The notes: a model not told the origin generated them from the letters alone. A stretch of 57,224 nucleotides of DNA from CAVWDI01 sp046259385 (GCA_046259385.1 JBJYWI010000244.1:1-57224); one strand, 5' to 3'; shown: positions 25,734 to 34,829, counted from the first letter of the stretch. Made by a program: numbers and translations.

Positions 25734-26927
25734 CTAATGGACTGTAAAACTTTGAATAACCTGCCTCAAGAAATTTTTACTGGTAGTGTTCTTTGTCCAA
25801 AATCCAACCAGAGCCGGAGAGGTTTTTTGGTAGTCCGTGGGTATGGTTATTGGAATTCGAATTCCATACCGGTCGAGTGCAAGATTGAGTATTTCGTTAA
25901 TAAGCGTTGTGTATTCCATCCCTTCTGCTGAAGCCATGATACACAGGTCACTGATAAGCGGGTTCAACCCTGGCAGAGTATTAATTTCCATCAGGTATGG
26001 CTTTCCGTCCAGTCCTAGGCGAAAATCTACCCGGGAAACATCAAGAGCATCAATAGCCTGAGCTGCGCGCCGGGTAAGATAGATTAATTCTGATCTCAAC
26101 TCCTCAGAGATCGCTGCCGGGCACAAGTACTCAGGAGCGCCTGACTCCCCAATGTAAAAATCCTTTGCATTATGCCCGTATATCCCGGGAGTAACACTGA
26201 TATCAGTGTTAATTTCGAGGATTGGAAACCAGTGGTAGCCATCCTGTTCATATAATTCAGGATTTTGACGTCCTGCCGGATTTCCGGGGTTGCCGATATA
26301 CCCAACGGTGAATTCCCTACCAGGAAGGTATTCTTCAACCAGCGCAGGTTCCTTGTAGGTGTTAATCACCCAGGCTGCCCTTGCATTAAGTTGTTCGATC
26401 GTATAAACAAATGCACCTGAATCGATTCCCATACCTGTCCCTTCGCGTGCCGGTTTGACAATTAATGGAAATTTCAGGTTAATTTCTGTCAAGGCATCTG
26501 GAGAATTCAGTTCCAAGAATGGGGCTACCGGTAATCCAAGGTTCTGCCAGATATGTTTGGTTTTTACTTTGTCGAGCGAAATTGCATTAGCAACAATCCG
26601 CGAAGCGGTATACGGTATTCCAAGAATTTCACATACTGCAGGCACCTGGGCTTCTCTCCCCTCGCCTTTCAATCCCTCAGCAATATTGAAACAAATGTCC
26701 GGTTGCGTTAAGGTGAGTTGTTGCGGGAGATTATGATCAGCTTCTATAAATATCACATTATGTCCGCCATCTTGCAGCGCTGTAGAAATGGAGGCAATTG
26801 TCTCCATCTTGTCAAACTCGGCACCGGCATCAGGGGGGTCAAAATTGTCAGGAAAAAAATTTTCCCTGGCATTAGCAATCAACGCAACCTGCAAAGGACG
26901 GTCTATATCAGATATATTGGATTTCAT
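25734..26927 (-). CDS. ATP-grasp ligase, D-Ala-D-Ala ligase type
   Basis: A 397-residue ATP-grasp enzyme. The N-terminal domain has the Ddl-like FNIAEGLKGEGREAQVPAV and LGIPYTAS segments. The central domain holds FPLIVKPAREGTGMGI (ATP loop) and VEEYLPGREFTVG. The C-terminal part has the metal-binding set in DFRLGLDGKPYLMEINTLPG (Asp, Glu, Asn). About 70-80 residues more than a standard Ddl lie mostly in an insert around 215-270 and a C-terminal extension. Such enzymes join a carboxylate to an amine via acyl phosphate. Its flanking genes encode LysW-like carriers, not cell-wall enzymes, so a carrier-linked or peptide substrate is plausible (inference). Confidence 0.88.
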   Translation of the reverse strand: MKSNISDIDRPLQVALIANARENFFPDNFDPPDAGAEFDKMETIASISTALQDGGHNVIFIEADHNLPQQLTLTQPDICFNIAEGLKGEGREAQVPAVCEILGIPYTASRIVANAISLDKVKTKHIWQNLGLPVAPFLELNSPDALTEINLKFPLIVKPAREGTGMGIDSGAFVYTIEQLNARAAWVINTYKEPALVEEYLPGREFTVGYIGNPGNPAGRQNPELYEQDGYHWFPILEINTDISVTPGIYGHNAKDFYIGESGAPEYLCPAAISEELRSELIYLTRRAAQAIDALDVSRVDFRLGLDGKPYLMEINTLPGLNPLISDLCIMASAEGMEYTTLINEILNLALDRYGIRIPITIPTDYQKTSPALVGFWTKNTTSKNFLRQVIQSFTVH

Positions 26928-26953
26928 ATTAAATTCACTGGCTATTTTAAAAA

Positions 26954-27160
26954 CTAATAGTCTTCTTCCAGATAATCATCTTCAAGGAAGCTTTCCGCGT
27001 CAAAAGGCCAGTCAATAGTGATGGGGTTTAAACCAATTACCTCCATCGCTTCATCACAGTATGCGCAATTGACGATATCTCCGATGTTTGGAGGTTTGTC
27101 GAAATGAATTGGCTCTCCGCACACAAAACATCTTGTTCTGATTCTTGATTTTACATTCAT
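26954..27160 (-). CDS. LysW-like zinc-ribbon protein with acidic tail
   Basis: A 68-residue single ribbon: CFVC (residue 11) and CAYC (32), followed by MEVIGLNPITIDWPF as in LysW carriers. The tail is strongly acidic and ends in FLEDDYLEEDY, reminiscent of the Glu-rich end of LysW (EDWGE), though the final residue is Tyr. A strong GGAGG site precedes the ATG. The stop is 26 bases before the ATP-grasp gene, so co-expression is very likely. This is the best candidate for a substrate-carrying partner of that ligase. Confidence 0.85.
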   Translation of the reverse strand: MNVKSRIRTRCFVCGEPIHFDKPPNIGDIVNCAYCDEAMEVIGLNPITIDWPFDAESFLEDDYLEEDY

Positions 27161-27250
27161 ACTATTTATCCTCCGTAATGGATTACGTTAAGTAGAATAA
27201 ACTTTAGGAATCCGGAATTTAAGGAAATTTGCGGAAAAAACTTACGAATG

Positions 27251-27442
27251 TCAAATGTTTTCGTTCAGCTCGAGTTCGTGCTCCTGGTTAATTTTCCTCT
27301 CGGGGTAGTCGAGGGTAACTGGATAAAGCCAGATGACTTCCAAATTCACACAACAACGGTAACAAACAACCGGCATCCCGATCACCGGGACAGTCTCGAT
27401 CTCGATATGTGCATTGCAGTTGGGACATTCCGCGATAATCAT
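27251..27442 (-). CDS. LysW-like zinc-ribbon protein
   Basis: A 63-residue single ribbon with CPNC (residue 6) and CYRC (27), then LEVIWLYPVTLDYPE, the typical LysW-type strand. The polar tail ends in ELELNENI, without EDWGE. RBS GGAGG five bases before the ATG. It is the first of the minus-strand cluster of ribbon genes around the ATP-grasp ligase, 90 bp from the next. A metal-binding carrier or adaptor role is inferred. Confidence 0.83.
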   Translation of the reverse strand: MIIAECPNCNAHIEIETVPVIGMPVVCYRCCVNLEVIWLYPVTLDYPERKINQEHELELNENI

Positions 27443-27609
27443 TTTCGCCTCCAGATTCCATTATTCTGAAGATGAGTTTAACCCCCTGAGGTCTAAAAAA
27501 AGTATTATCCGGATATAAATTTGCTCTTAAATTGAAAATACCTGTATCATTTTTTATACAGCAGAAAGAAAATAAACCACCCCTATTACGATCTCCGTTG
27601 GCGTAGTAA

Positions 27610-28302
27610 TTATTGTTGTTGCTGGCGGTTAAAGAAATATCCTATGCCCGGTTCTGTAAGGATGAAGCGCGGGTTCTTGGGGTCAGGTTCAACTTTTGAG
27701 CGCAGCCTTTGCACAAGCCCGCGCACCAGCTCACGGTTTCCTTCTCCGGAGTACCCCCACACGTATTCGACGATGTTCTCAGGAGGGATGATCTGACCCG
27801 AATTTGTCATAAGCGTATACAGCAGGCGGAATTCCAGCTGGGTCAACCGTTTCGGCACAGATCCTTCAACCTTGACGGTCCTGGTTGAGGGATCCAGGGT
27901 CAGGTCCGACTGGCTTAGTATGGGCAGGCTGTGGAAAGGGACGCTTGCACTGCGTCTCATCAGTGCCTTTATCTGGGCTGTGAGCACGCGATTACTGAAG
28001 GGACGTGTAAATACCAGATCAGCCCCTCCCTCCAACAGATCTACCTGGGTACTCTCAGGCACCGATTCAGTGATCACGCAAATTGGGATCACTGTATACA
28101 TTCGCATCTGGCTGATCTGTTTGATAATGTCTGGATTTATCTCGTGCAGAGAGACCAGCACCATATCTGGTGGTTTTTCAGGCCAGGTTTCAATCGCCAG
28201 ATCGATTCTAGTCGATGAGCGAACGGAAAAACCAGCCTGCTGGAGAATCACCTGCAGGACTGCAGCATCATCCGGATATTGGGAAAACAATAATGCCTGC
28301 AT
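27610..28302 (-). CDS. OmpR-type response regulator with atypical receiver
   Basis: A 230-residue regulator: receiver-like domain (1-115) and winged-helix DNA-binding domain (about 130-225, RLTQLEFRLLYTLM, ENIVEYVWGY, VRGLVQRLRSKVEP, RFILTEPGIGYFF). The phosphoacceptor Asp is replaced (MVLVSLHEI, with Ser), and the conserved Lys is Arg (FTRPFS). It therefore belongs to the atypical regulators that do not rely on phosphorylation. No histidine kinase is nearby. It may respond to a ligand or partner protein. Start ATG with an AGAGG site. Confidence 0.88.
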   Translation of the reverse strand: MQALLFSQYPDDAAVLQVILQQAGFSVRSSTRIDLAIETWPEKPPDMVLVSLHEINPDIIKQISQMRMYTVIPICVITESVPESTQVDLLEGGADLVFTRPFSNRVLTAQIKALMRRSASVPFHSLPILSQSDLTLDPSTRTVKVEGSVPKRLTQLEFRLLYTLMTNSGQIIPPENIVEYVWGYSGEGNRELVRGLVQRLRSKVEPDPKNPRFILTEPGIGYFFNRQQQQ

Positions 28303-28437
28303 AGCCTATACCTCTTCTGATCTCTGTTCACATGTTATCTTTATCTGGTGGAGATGGCTAATCCAGCAGCATGCTGGATATTCATTTTCCCGGATTGAAA
28401 ATGTATGCACCTTTCTGGTTGCTTAAACGTTTTTCCT

Positions 28438-29358
28438 TCATGGAGTCGGTGTAGGAGCAGGGGTTTCTTCCGGCACAGCTGTTTCCTCCGGTTCGCCGGG
28501 TAAACCCTGTACCAGCAGCTGCCAGGCGGCTTCAAGCTGGTCAGCCGTACTCAGTGGCGAACCTGCCAGATTTGTAAGCGAGGTATCCAGGCGGTTAACA
28601 ATTTCAGCTATCACCTCTACCTGGTGCGGCAGCGCTTCTGGCTGGAGGCTTGCTGCAATTTCGCTCGCCAATTGGATATCCGTTCTCGAAAGGCTTAAAT
28701 TGCCTTCAACCAGATTGTAGCGAGCACGGGTAATCAACTCCATAATTTTCAGGAGCTGGAGTTCCTGCAAAACCTGGCTTGCCTGTGCAGTAAGTGATTC
28801 CAGGCGCTCCTGTTGTGCTTCCAGGCTAGCTGCGGTTCCTTCCTGCCCTTCCCCCAGAACCTCAAGATTCCCTTGGAGGTTATTTATTTCATCTTCAACA
28901 GTTGCCTGAACGCTCTGGAATTCTTTCAGGTCTGACTGCAGGTTGGTGAGCTGCGTTTCAATCTCCGCCACTGCTGTTTGTAGGGGCAGCAATGCTTCGA
29001 TCGATTCTGCCTGACTACTCTGGGATGTATCGACCTGTTTCAAGCTCTCTTGAAGGCTGGCAAGGCTGGATTTATCCGAGTCATTCTGGAGTTCAAGTTC
29101 CTGTAGCCGGTCTGCAAGTGAGTCCATTCTTTCTGAATGACGCTGGTCTATCTGCTGCACCTGCTCAGCAAGCATGTCCAGCCGGAACGAATGCTCCTGC
29201 ACAGGTTCGACATATTCCTGGTAAACAAATGGGGCTACGAAATAAACAGCGGCTGCGATTAGTGCAACCACTATAATTATTATGAATATCGTCCGGACAA
29301 TTCGCCACAATTTTTTCCAGAATGATGGTTCCTGGGTTGGTACAGCACTCGCACTCAT
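28438..29358 (-). CDS. Membrane-anchored coiled-coil protein
   Basis: A 306-residue protein with one N-terminal membrane helix (about 21-46, IFIIIIVVALIAAAVYFVAP), then a long coiled coil (about 60-200, rich in Gln, Glu, Leu and Ser) and a helical region. A Pro/Thr/Glu tail closes it (TPAPTPTP). The short N-terminus is probably cytoplasmic. Start ATG with GAGGAG site, 5 bases after the preceding gene, which encodes a similar TM/coiled-coil protein. A scaffold or envelope-spacing role is possible; no enzyme motif is seen. Confidence 0.75.
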   Translation of the reverse strand: MSASAVPTQEPSFWKKLWRIVRTIFIIIIVVALIAAAVYFVAPFVYQEYVEPVQEHSFRLDMLAEQVQQIDQRHSERMDSLADRLQELELQNDSDKSSLASLQESLKQVDTSQSSQAESIEALLPLQTAVAEIETQLTNLQSDLKEFQSVQATVEDEINNLQGNLEVLGEGQEGTAASLEAQQERLESLTAQASQVLQELQLLKIMELITRARYNLVEGNLSLSRTDIQLASEIAASLQPEALPHQVEVIAEIVNRLDTSLTNLAGSPLSTADQLEAAWQLLVQGLPGEPEETAVPEETPAPTPTP

Positions 29359-29363
29359 GGTTT

Positions 29364-30314
29364 TTACTCCTCTGGGTATAAATTGTTCAGAAGATTGCGC
29401 ATACTTTCAAAAAATGTATCCGCTCTGTTAAGTTTTGCTTTGTACGTTTCTACATCCGCCGCTAATCTTACTATCTGCTCTGTGAGAACCTCAAGTTCGC
29501 CAGAAAATTCATCCAGTTGTTTATGTGCGACATCCATTTCGCCCTGGACCGCGCCAACTGATTTTTCCAATGTGCTGATTCTGCCGCTTAGCGCCTCGAG
29601 ATTTGTCAAGCGCTCATGCATTCCATCCAATTCATCTACCAGCAGTTTGGATTGGTTATCTAACTCATTGAGTGCCAGCTGCTGCTGGCGGAACTCTGTC
29701 TGAGTGGCAAATTTAAGGCTGCCCCCGTTTATACTAGCAAGGATTCCCAGGCTAAGGACTATGGAAAGCAGCATGGATAGAATCCCCATAAATAACGCCC
29801 AACCAATTGCAGATGAACGCGATAAACTCGTTACGTGTGGTATTGTTTCAGGTGAGGTTTCAGTCGTTTCTGCTTGTAACTGTTCAACACCTTTTTCCGC
29901 TGATTCTGATTCCAAAAGAGCTACTGGTTCTTCGAGAGTGTCAGAGTGTAGGCTTTGCTCCTCTTCTTTTTGGATTTCCACCGTTTCCGAAGGAATTGGT
30001 TCTCCTTCCTGAGTTTCAGCCAAATCAGATTCCACTTGTTCTTTTTCAGCCTCTTGTTCAGGGGTTTCACTCTCCGCGGGTATCGCTTCCTCTAATTCAG
30101 TCCTTTTTTCATCCGTTTTGATAGTAAGCGAGGTTTTAATCTGGTCAAAAAGGACCGGACCGATGCCATTTATCCGGGTCAGGTCTTCAAGAGTCTCGTA
30201 AGGGCGTCCGTTTATGATGCGCCTGGCGATATCAGGTCCGATTCCTGTTAGCTGTGTGAGTTCATCAATCCCTGCGCTGTTTGGGTTCACCTTGATCTTT
30301 TCATCAGTGTTCAC
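29364..30314 (-). CDS. Helix-hairpin-helix protein with membrane helix and coiled coil
   Basis: A 316-residue protein. Residues 8-65 form two helix-hairpin-helix motifs (NSAGIDELTQLTGIGPDIARRI and LTRINGIGPVLFDQI), as in ComEA. Residues 70-160 are acidic and low complexity (Glu/Ser/Thr). One membrane helix lies near 172-198, and the remainder is a coiled coil. The HhH would be in the cytoplasm if the coil faces out, which differs from ComEA, where the DNA-binding part is outside. It pairs with the downstream coiled-coil protein in an operon. A link between DNA or protein and the envelope is only suggested. Confidence 0.75.
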   Translation of the reverse strand: MNTDEKIKVNPNSAGIDELTQLTGIGPDIARRIINGRPYETLEDLTRINGIGPVLFDQIKTSLTIKTDEKRTELEEAIPAESETPEQEAEKEQVESDLAETQEGEPIPSETVEIQKEEEQSLHSDTLEEPVALLESESAEKGVEQLQAETTETSPETIPHVTSLSRSSAIGWALFMGILSMLLSIVLSLGILASINGGSLKFATQTEFRQQQLALNELDNQSKLLVDELDGMHERLTNLEALSGRISTLEKSVGAVQGEMDVAHKQLDEFSGELEVLTEQIVRLAADVETYKAKLNRADTFFESMRNLLNNLYPEE

Positions 30315-30635
30315 TTTGCACTTCCTTTGTGTGTCTCTGAGTACTAATCTGGAAGCAGAATTGCGGATGTTAGGATTACAGGGAGATTAGCGCTGGATCT
30401 GCATACCAGATTATTATTAAGGGTGCAAAACCTGTGCCATCAAAGCTCCTTCAGATGAAAACAGTTGAACTCGATCATTAGATTCCCTTATCACCAATAA
30501 CCAATATTTGTCATCAATCTCAACTATTAGATAAATCAACAAATTCGATTGATGTATAATTATTAAGATTCACTTAATTCTGAATGAACATAAAAGACCT
30601 GCACCATTTAAGTAAGCCACCAGAAAGAAGGAACT
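30315..30635. other. Divergent intergenic region
   Basis: About 320 bp between the minus-strand HhH gene and the plus-strand small TM protein gene. Both promoters should be here. It is AT-rich near 30500-30600. No convincing promoter pair or RNA element was identified. Confidence 0.5.
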
Positions 30636-30977
30636 GTGGAACAAATCCATCCTGATTTTGGATCAATGAATCCGTTTTTGCAAGAGCAGCCTCAAAAAAA
30701 CCAACCAATTTCATCCAGCGAGGGGTTTAAATCGGGAAACTCAAGGTTTGAGGGAATTATTCCAGATGGACTGCCGGCTAGCATTAAACCTTACCTCGCG
30801 GATATTAAGCCTAACGGCGCTTCGGTGGTATTTCATATTCCCGAGAAGGCACCAGTATACGAAGTATATGAACAGATTGAAAGGATTTCCAACCGGAGGA
30901 GGATAGCAGCAGGATTATTTGCTGCCGCCCTGGTTGTGGGGGTAATTGGCATCGGCAGGTTATTTTTTAAAAGGTGA
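30636..30977 (+). CDS. Small tail-anchored membrane protein
   Basis: A 113-residue protein starting at GTG with an AGAAGGA site. The first 85 residues are polar and partly disordered (Gln/Asn/Ser-rich), then a single membrane helix (about 90-110) and a short FFKR end, suggesting a C-terminal anchor with the bulk in the cytoplasm. No family recognised. It is followed 160 bp later by the secreted amidase gene on the same strand. Confidence 0.65.
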   Translation: MEQIHPDFGSMNPFLQEQPQKNQPISSSEGFKSGNSRFEGIIPDGLPASIKPYLADIKPNGASVVFHIPEKAPVYEVYEQIERISNRRRIAAGLFAAALVVGVIGIGRLFFKR

Positions 30978-31136
30978 TTTCAGAGGGGACTGAAAAAATT
31001 CTTTTTAAAATCGAAGAATAAATCCATATAGGGGGGAGACTTCGCTCAAAAGCTGGGGGAAGCGGTCTGGCATGAATTCCGCAACACCAAATAAAGCGAA
31101 CTTTACCTGTGATTAAGTTTTTTCCGGAGTTGAAAT

Positions 31137-33875
31137 ATTATTAAAATCAGGCACTTTGTAATAATCGCATTAGCTGGTCTGGGGATGGCGTTTCTGCCGT
31201 ACCTCAATCCATCGGCAGCAGGCGGAGGGGGTTTATTCAGGCGCTTAACAGCACCCGGGGACGAAAGAATTGAGCATGAAGCCAGCAGGATTCTGCAGGA
31301 ATTAATTGAATCTTCAACTCCGGAGGGCTATCCATTTCCTCCCGGGACGATCCTGGTTGGAGTGGAAGTTACAGGAAATCAGATTACTGTCGATCTTACT
31401 CTGCCGGAGGCATACCTAAATAAGAAGTTTGATTCTTATAAGAGCGATGCGATAAATAAACTTGTAAGCGATACACTGATGCCTCTCGGGTTAAGTGAAT
31501 TCCGAATTCGGGCCAGCGATCGATCGGGAAAATTTATCCCTCTATCAGGTTTTTTGGACCGGATTGAAGTCCAGCTTTACACGGCTGAGATTGACCTGGA
31601 TCCGGTCCCGCCGATTTTAGGCCCTGAACCAGGCATGGAGGGCGGACCGGCGGTGGGTGGAGCGAACCAACCCAAAGGGTTTTTATCCGGTAAAACCGTT
31701 TGGCTCAGTCCTGGCCACGGCTGGATGTGGAACGGTTATAAATGGGTTACCCAGCGACCAAATAAATTTGGAATTGTGGAGGATTTTTCTAACGTTGAAG
31801 CGATTAATGCTTACCTGGTGCGTTACCTTTGGAATGCCGGAGCGGATGTGTGGGTGGTCAGAGATCGATCTTTGAACGAAAACGAGATTATTATCGACAA
31901 CGAAATTGGCAGCAGCAGTTACATCGAAACGGGTGTTTTTACAACCAGCGAGTCATCGGGTTATGGTGGCGGTTCATACCGCTATGCGATCTCAGATACG
32001 AGTGAAAGCGCGACTGCGACCTGGCGGCCTGATATCCAGGAAGAAGGAATTTACCCGGTTTGGGTATGGTACCGCCACAGTGCGAACCGCAGCGTTGATA
32101 CTCGCTACAGGATTCACCATGCTGGCGGGGACACAACGGTCTCGATATCCCAGGAAGTACATGGAAGCACCTGGCGTTACCTGGGTGAATTCTATTTTCA
32201 AACCGGCACAAGCGGCTATGTCAGTCTGACGAACGAATCTTCCGATCCGGGTCAGGCGGTGATTGCGGATGCAATCCGGTTTGGGGGTGGACGGGGAGCA
32301 AGTTACGAACCGCGTTTTGAGGAGGCTTCTCTATACCATGCCGAATACATGGGATATCCAGTCTCTGATTCTCACAATGATGTGATCATCCGACCAATGT
32401 ATGCTGAATGGGAAAAATCAAAAGGCTATCCAGGTGAGGATGGCGTTTTTATCTCATGGCATACCAATTGCTGCGATAAAAGCGGCACGCTTTCATTCAT
32501 CCATAGTTTCGATCCAACACCGGGGAGCGCCGAACTGCAGTCCAGCGTGCACTCAGAATTGGTGAGGACGCTCAGAGCCGGGTGGAATCCCGACTGGCAG
32601 GACCGCGGCCAACTGACAGCAGATTTCGGAGAGGTGCGCGAACTAGTGACCATGCCGGGAGTGCTGCTGGAGGTCGCTTATCACGATACGGAAAGCCCGG
32701 GTGACGCGGATGATTTAAAGGAACCGCGCTTCCGGCAGGTGGCAGCCCGGGGGGTGTACCAGGGAATAGTCAATTATTTTGCAGCGAGAGATGGCACAGA
32801 GAGTACCTATCTGCCCCAGCCGCCAACTCATCTATCAGCCAGGAATACCAGTTCCGGGCAGGTTACGTTAAGCTGGCATGCTCCCCAGGGTGGGAGCCGG
32901 CTCGGGGATGAAGCAGAATCCTACAGAGTATATACCAGCCAGAATGGGCGAGGATTTGATAATGGGATTCAAGCCAGCGGAACCAGTTATACATTTAATG
33001 GGCTGGCTCCGGGAAAACTACTTTTCTTCAGGGTTACAGCAGTTAATCGGGGTGGCGAATCGTTCCCGACCTCTGTGATTGCGGTGCGCACACCCAATCA
33101 TGGTCAAGGAGCACCGTTTCTGGTGGTGGATGGGTTTGACAGACTTGATGCGCAGGCGATGATCTCCCAGTATGAGAGCAGCGCTCTCGGGACATCAAAG
33201 CGTATGTTCCTGGAGCGTATGAACCGTTTTGATTATGTTGTCGAGCATGCTGGAGCGCTGGATTCGTGCGGATTTGCGTTTGACAGCGCTCAGAATGAGG
33301 CTGTCGAAATTGGGGATATCTCGCTCAGAAATTACCGGTCATTGGATTGGTTTACGGGTGAACAGGCAGGACAGGACCCGGCTTTGAGCGATGCCGAGCG
33401 CAACCTGCTCGAGAATTACCTCGATGGGGGCGGGAACCTGATTCTCTCAGGTTCGGAGATCGGGTGGGATTTGGCAAGGCCCGGGGGAGGAGCTGACCAA
33501 GGATTTTACAGTAATTACCTGAAAGCCGGCTATCTCGGGGATGATGCTGCTACATATCATTTCACTGGATCACCAGGGAATATTTTTGAGGGGTTAAGCG
33601 GGGGATTCGACGACAGCACCCAGGGCTATTACGATGTCCAAGCGCCGGATAGGCTGGCGGGAGTAAGCGGTTCGCGCTTGGCGCTAAGCTATGAGGGGGG
33701 CACAAACGACGGGGCTGCTCTTGTTTTTACGGATGGTTTTGGAGTGGTTTATTTCGGATTTCCGCTTGAGGCGGTTACGGATTCTGGTGTGAGGAATAAT
33801 CTGATCTGCAAAGCGGTTGAGCATCTGCTGGGGACAGTGGATTTTGAGATGTATTTTCCGGTAATTAATAATTGA
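31137..33875 (+). CDS. Secreted N-acetylmuramoyl-L-alanine amidase-like protein with golvesin-like insert and FnIII domain
   Basis: The first ATG (31185) would leave only MAFLPYLNPSAAGG as leader. In-frame upstream codons give IIKIRHFVIIALAGLG, a proper signal peptide, and an ATT at 31137 sits 7 bases after GGAG. The ATT start is therefore proposed, giving about 912 residues. After a GerMN-like region (about 45-135), an Amidase_3-like domain begins (VWLSPGHGWMWNG) and is interrupted by a golvesin/xanthan-lyase-like beta domain. It resumes with WHTNCC and LLEVAYHD, carrying His and Glu zinc or catalytic residues. An FnIII domain and a C-terminal domain follow. The chain ends in YFPVINN. It probably cleaves peptidoglycan outside the cell. 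Confidence 0.8.
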   Translation: MIKIRHFVIIALAGLGMAFLPYLNPSAAGGGGLFRRLTAPGDERIEHEASRILQELIESSTPEGYPFPPGTILVGVEVTGNQITVDLTLPEAYLNKKFDSYKSDAINKLVSDTLMPLGLSEFRIRASDRSGKFIPLSGFLDRIEVQLYTAEIDLDPVPPILGPEPGMEGGPAVGGANQPKGFLSGKTVWLSPGHGWMWNGYKWVTQRPNKFGIVEDFSNVEAINAYLVRYLWNAGADVWVVRDRSLNENEIIIDNEIGSSSYIETGVFTTSESSGYGGGSYRYAISDTSESATATWRPDIQEEGIYPVWVWYRHSANRSVDTRYRIHHAGGDTTVSISQEVHGSTWRYLGEFYFQTGTSGYVSLTNESSDPGQAVIADAIRFGGGRGASYEPRFEEASLYHAEYMGYPVSDSHNDVIIRPMYAEWEKSKGYPGEDGVFISWHTNCCDKSGTLSFIHSFDPTPGSAELQSSVHSELVRTLRAGWNPDWQDRGQLTADFGEVRELVTMPGVLLEVAYHDTESPGDADDLKEPRFRQVAARGVYQGIVNYFAARDGTESTYLPQPPTHLSARNTSSGQVTLSWHAPQGGSRLGDEAESYRVYTSQNGRGFDNGIQASGTSYTFNGLAPGKLLFFRVTAVNRGGESFPTSVIAVRTPNHGQGAPFLVVDGFDRLDAQAMISQYESSALGTSKRMFLERMNRFDYVVEHAGALDSCGFAFDSAQNEAVEIGDISLRNYRSLDWFTGEQAGQDPALSDAERNLLENYLDGGGNLILSGSEIGWDLARPGGGADQGFYSNYLKAGYLGDDAATYHFTGSPGNIFEGLSGGFDDSTQGYYDVQAPDRLAGVSGSRLALSYEGGTNDGAALVFTDGFGVVYFGFPLEAVTDSGVRNNLICKAVEHLLGTVDFEMYFPVINN

Positions 33876-34047
33876 AATATCCGTTATATTCTTGATGTTA
33901 GAGATAATCCCGTGTTTAGCTAACATTGATGGCTTGGGTATAAACGCGGTGTTCTCTAAGTAATGATTGTTATGCTTACCATTTTGAAATATGAAGTTAT
34001 TATCGAGATTTCCATGATAAAACTATCTGAACCGGAATAATGGGATT

Positions 34048-34668
34048 ATGACTCATCCTTTCTGGGCGGGTATCCTGGCTGGATATGGAATTGCGATTCC
34101 GGTCGGCGCAATCGCGATCCTGATCGTCAATGTCGCCCTGCGCTGCGGGTTCCAGGTGGGGTTTCTGGCAGGCGCTGGCGCTGCAGCGGTTGACCTGTTG
34201 TATGCAAGCCTAGCTGTAATCGCCGGATCTGCGATTGTGGTTGCCCTGGAGCCGATCTCCACCCAGCTTCGGATTCTGAGCGGCGTTGTACTGTTAGGCT
34301 TGGCTCTGTATGGGTTATGGCGCGGCTTGGCTGGATCGCACGCGGGATCTGAGGTGATTGGAGCCTGCAATCCAGCCCGCACATTCTGGCAGTTTCTGCT
34401 GCTCACGCTTATCAACCCGATGACTGTGGTTTATTTCACTGCCCTGATCCTGGGGATGGACCCGGGTCAGGAGATCCTCTGGATTGACAAGATTGCATTT
34501 ATCTCCGGCGCTGCGATTGCATCGCTCTCATGGCAGACGCTGCTCGCAGGATTGGGCAGTTTGGGGAAGGAGCACCTCTCGGAGAGCTTCCAGCGCCTGG
34601 CTGTGATCGCCGGCAATTTGATCATATTTGTGCTGGGGGTTCTAATCCTGGTGAGGGCATTACAGTGA
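34048..34668 (+). CDS. LysE-family amino acid exporter
   Basis: A 206-residue membrane protein with about six hydrophobic helices. The N-terminal signature (AIPVGAIAILIVNVALRCGFQVGFLAGAGAAAVDLLYA) matches the LysE/RhtB family (GPxxxL...G...GxxxGxAxGD), with Asp in helix II. The TLINPMTVVYF motif in helix IV is typical. It exports amino acids or related metabolites by proton exchange; the substrate cannot be stated. It stands alone between the amidase and the C39-like lipoprotein gene. Confidence 0.9.
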   Translation: MTHPFWAGILAGYGIAIPVGAIAILIVNVALRCGFQVGFLAGAGAAAVDLLYASLAVIAGSAIVVALEPISTQLRILSGVVLLGLALYGLWRGLAGSHAGSEVIGACNPARTFWQFLLLTLINPMTVVYFTALILGMDPGQEILWIDKIAFISGAAIASLSWQTLLAGLGSLGKEHLSESFQRLAVIAGNLIIFVLGVLILVRALQ

Positions 34669-34829
34669 TAAAGCCTGCTCAGCTGTATATCCGCCAGCTT
34701 TTTTATTCCTTTACAATAATATTCTTGAAAAGTCCTGGCATATTCCATGCAGAGATTTGAATATCCATTAAGAGTACTTTTGCTGGCAGCAGCTGTGATC
34801 ACGGTATCAATCCAGGACATCGTGTAAAT

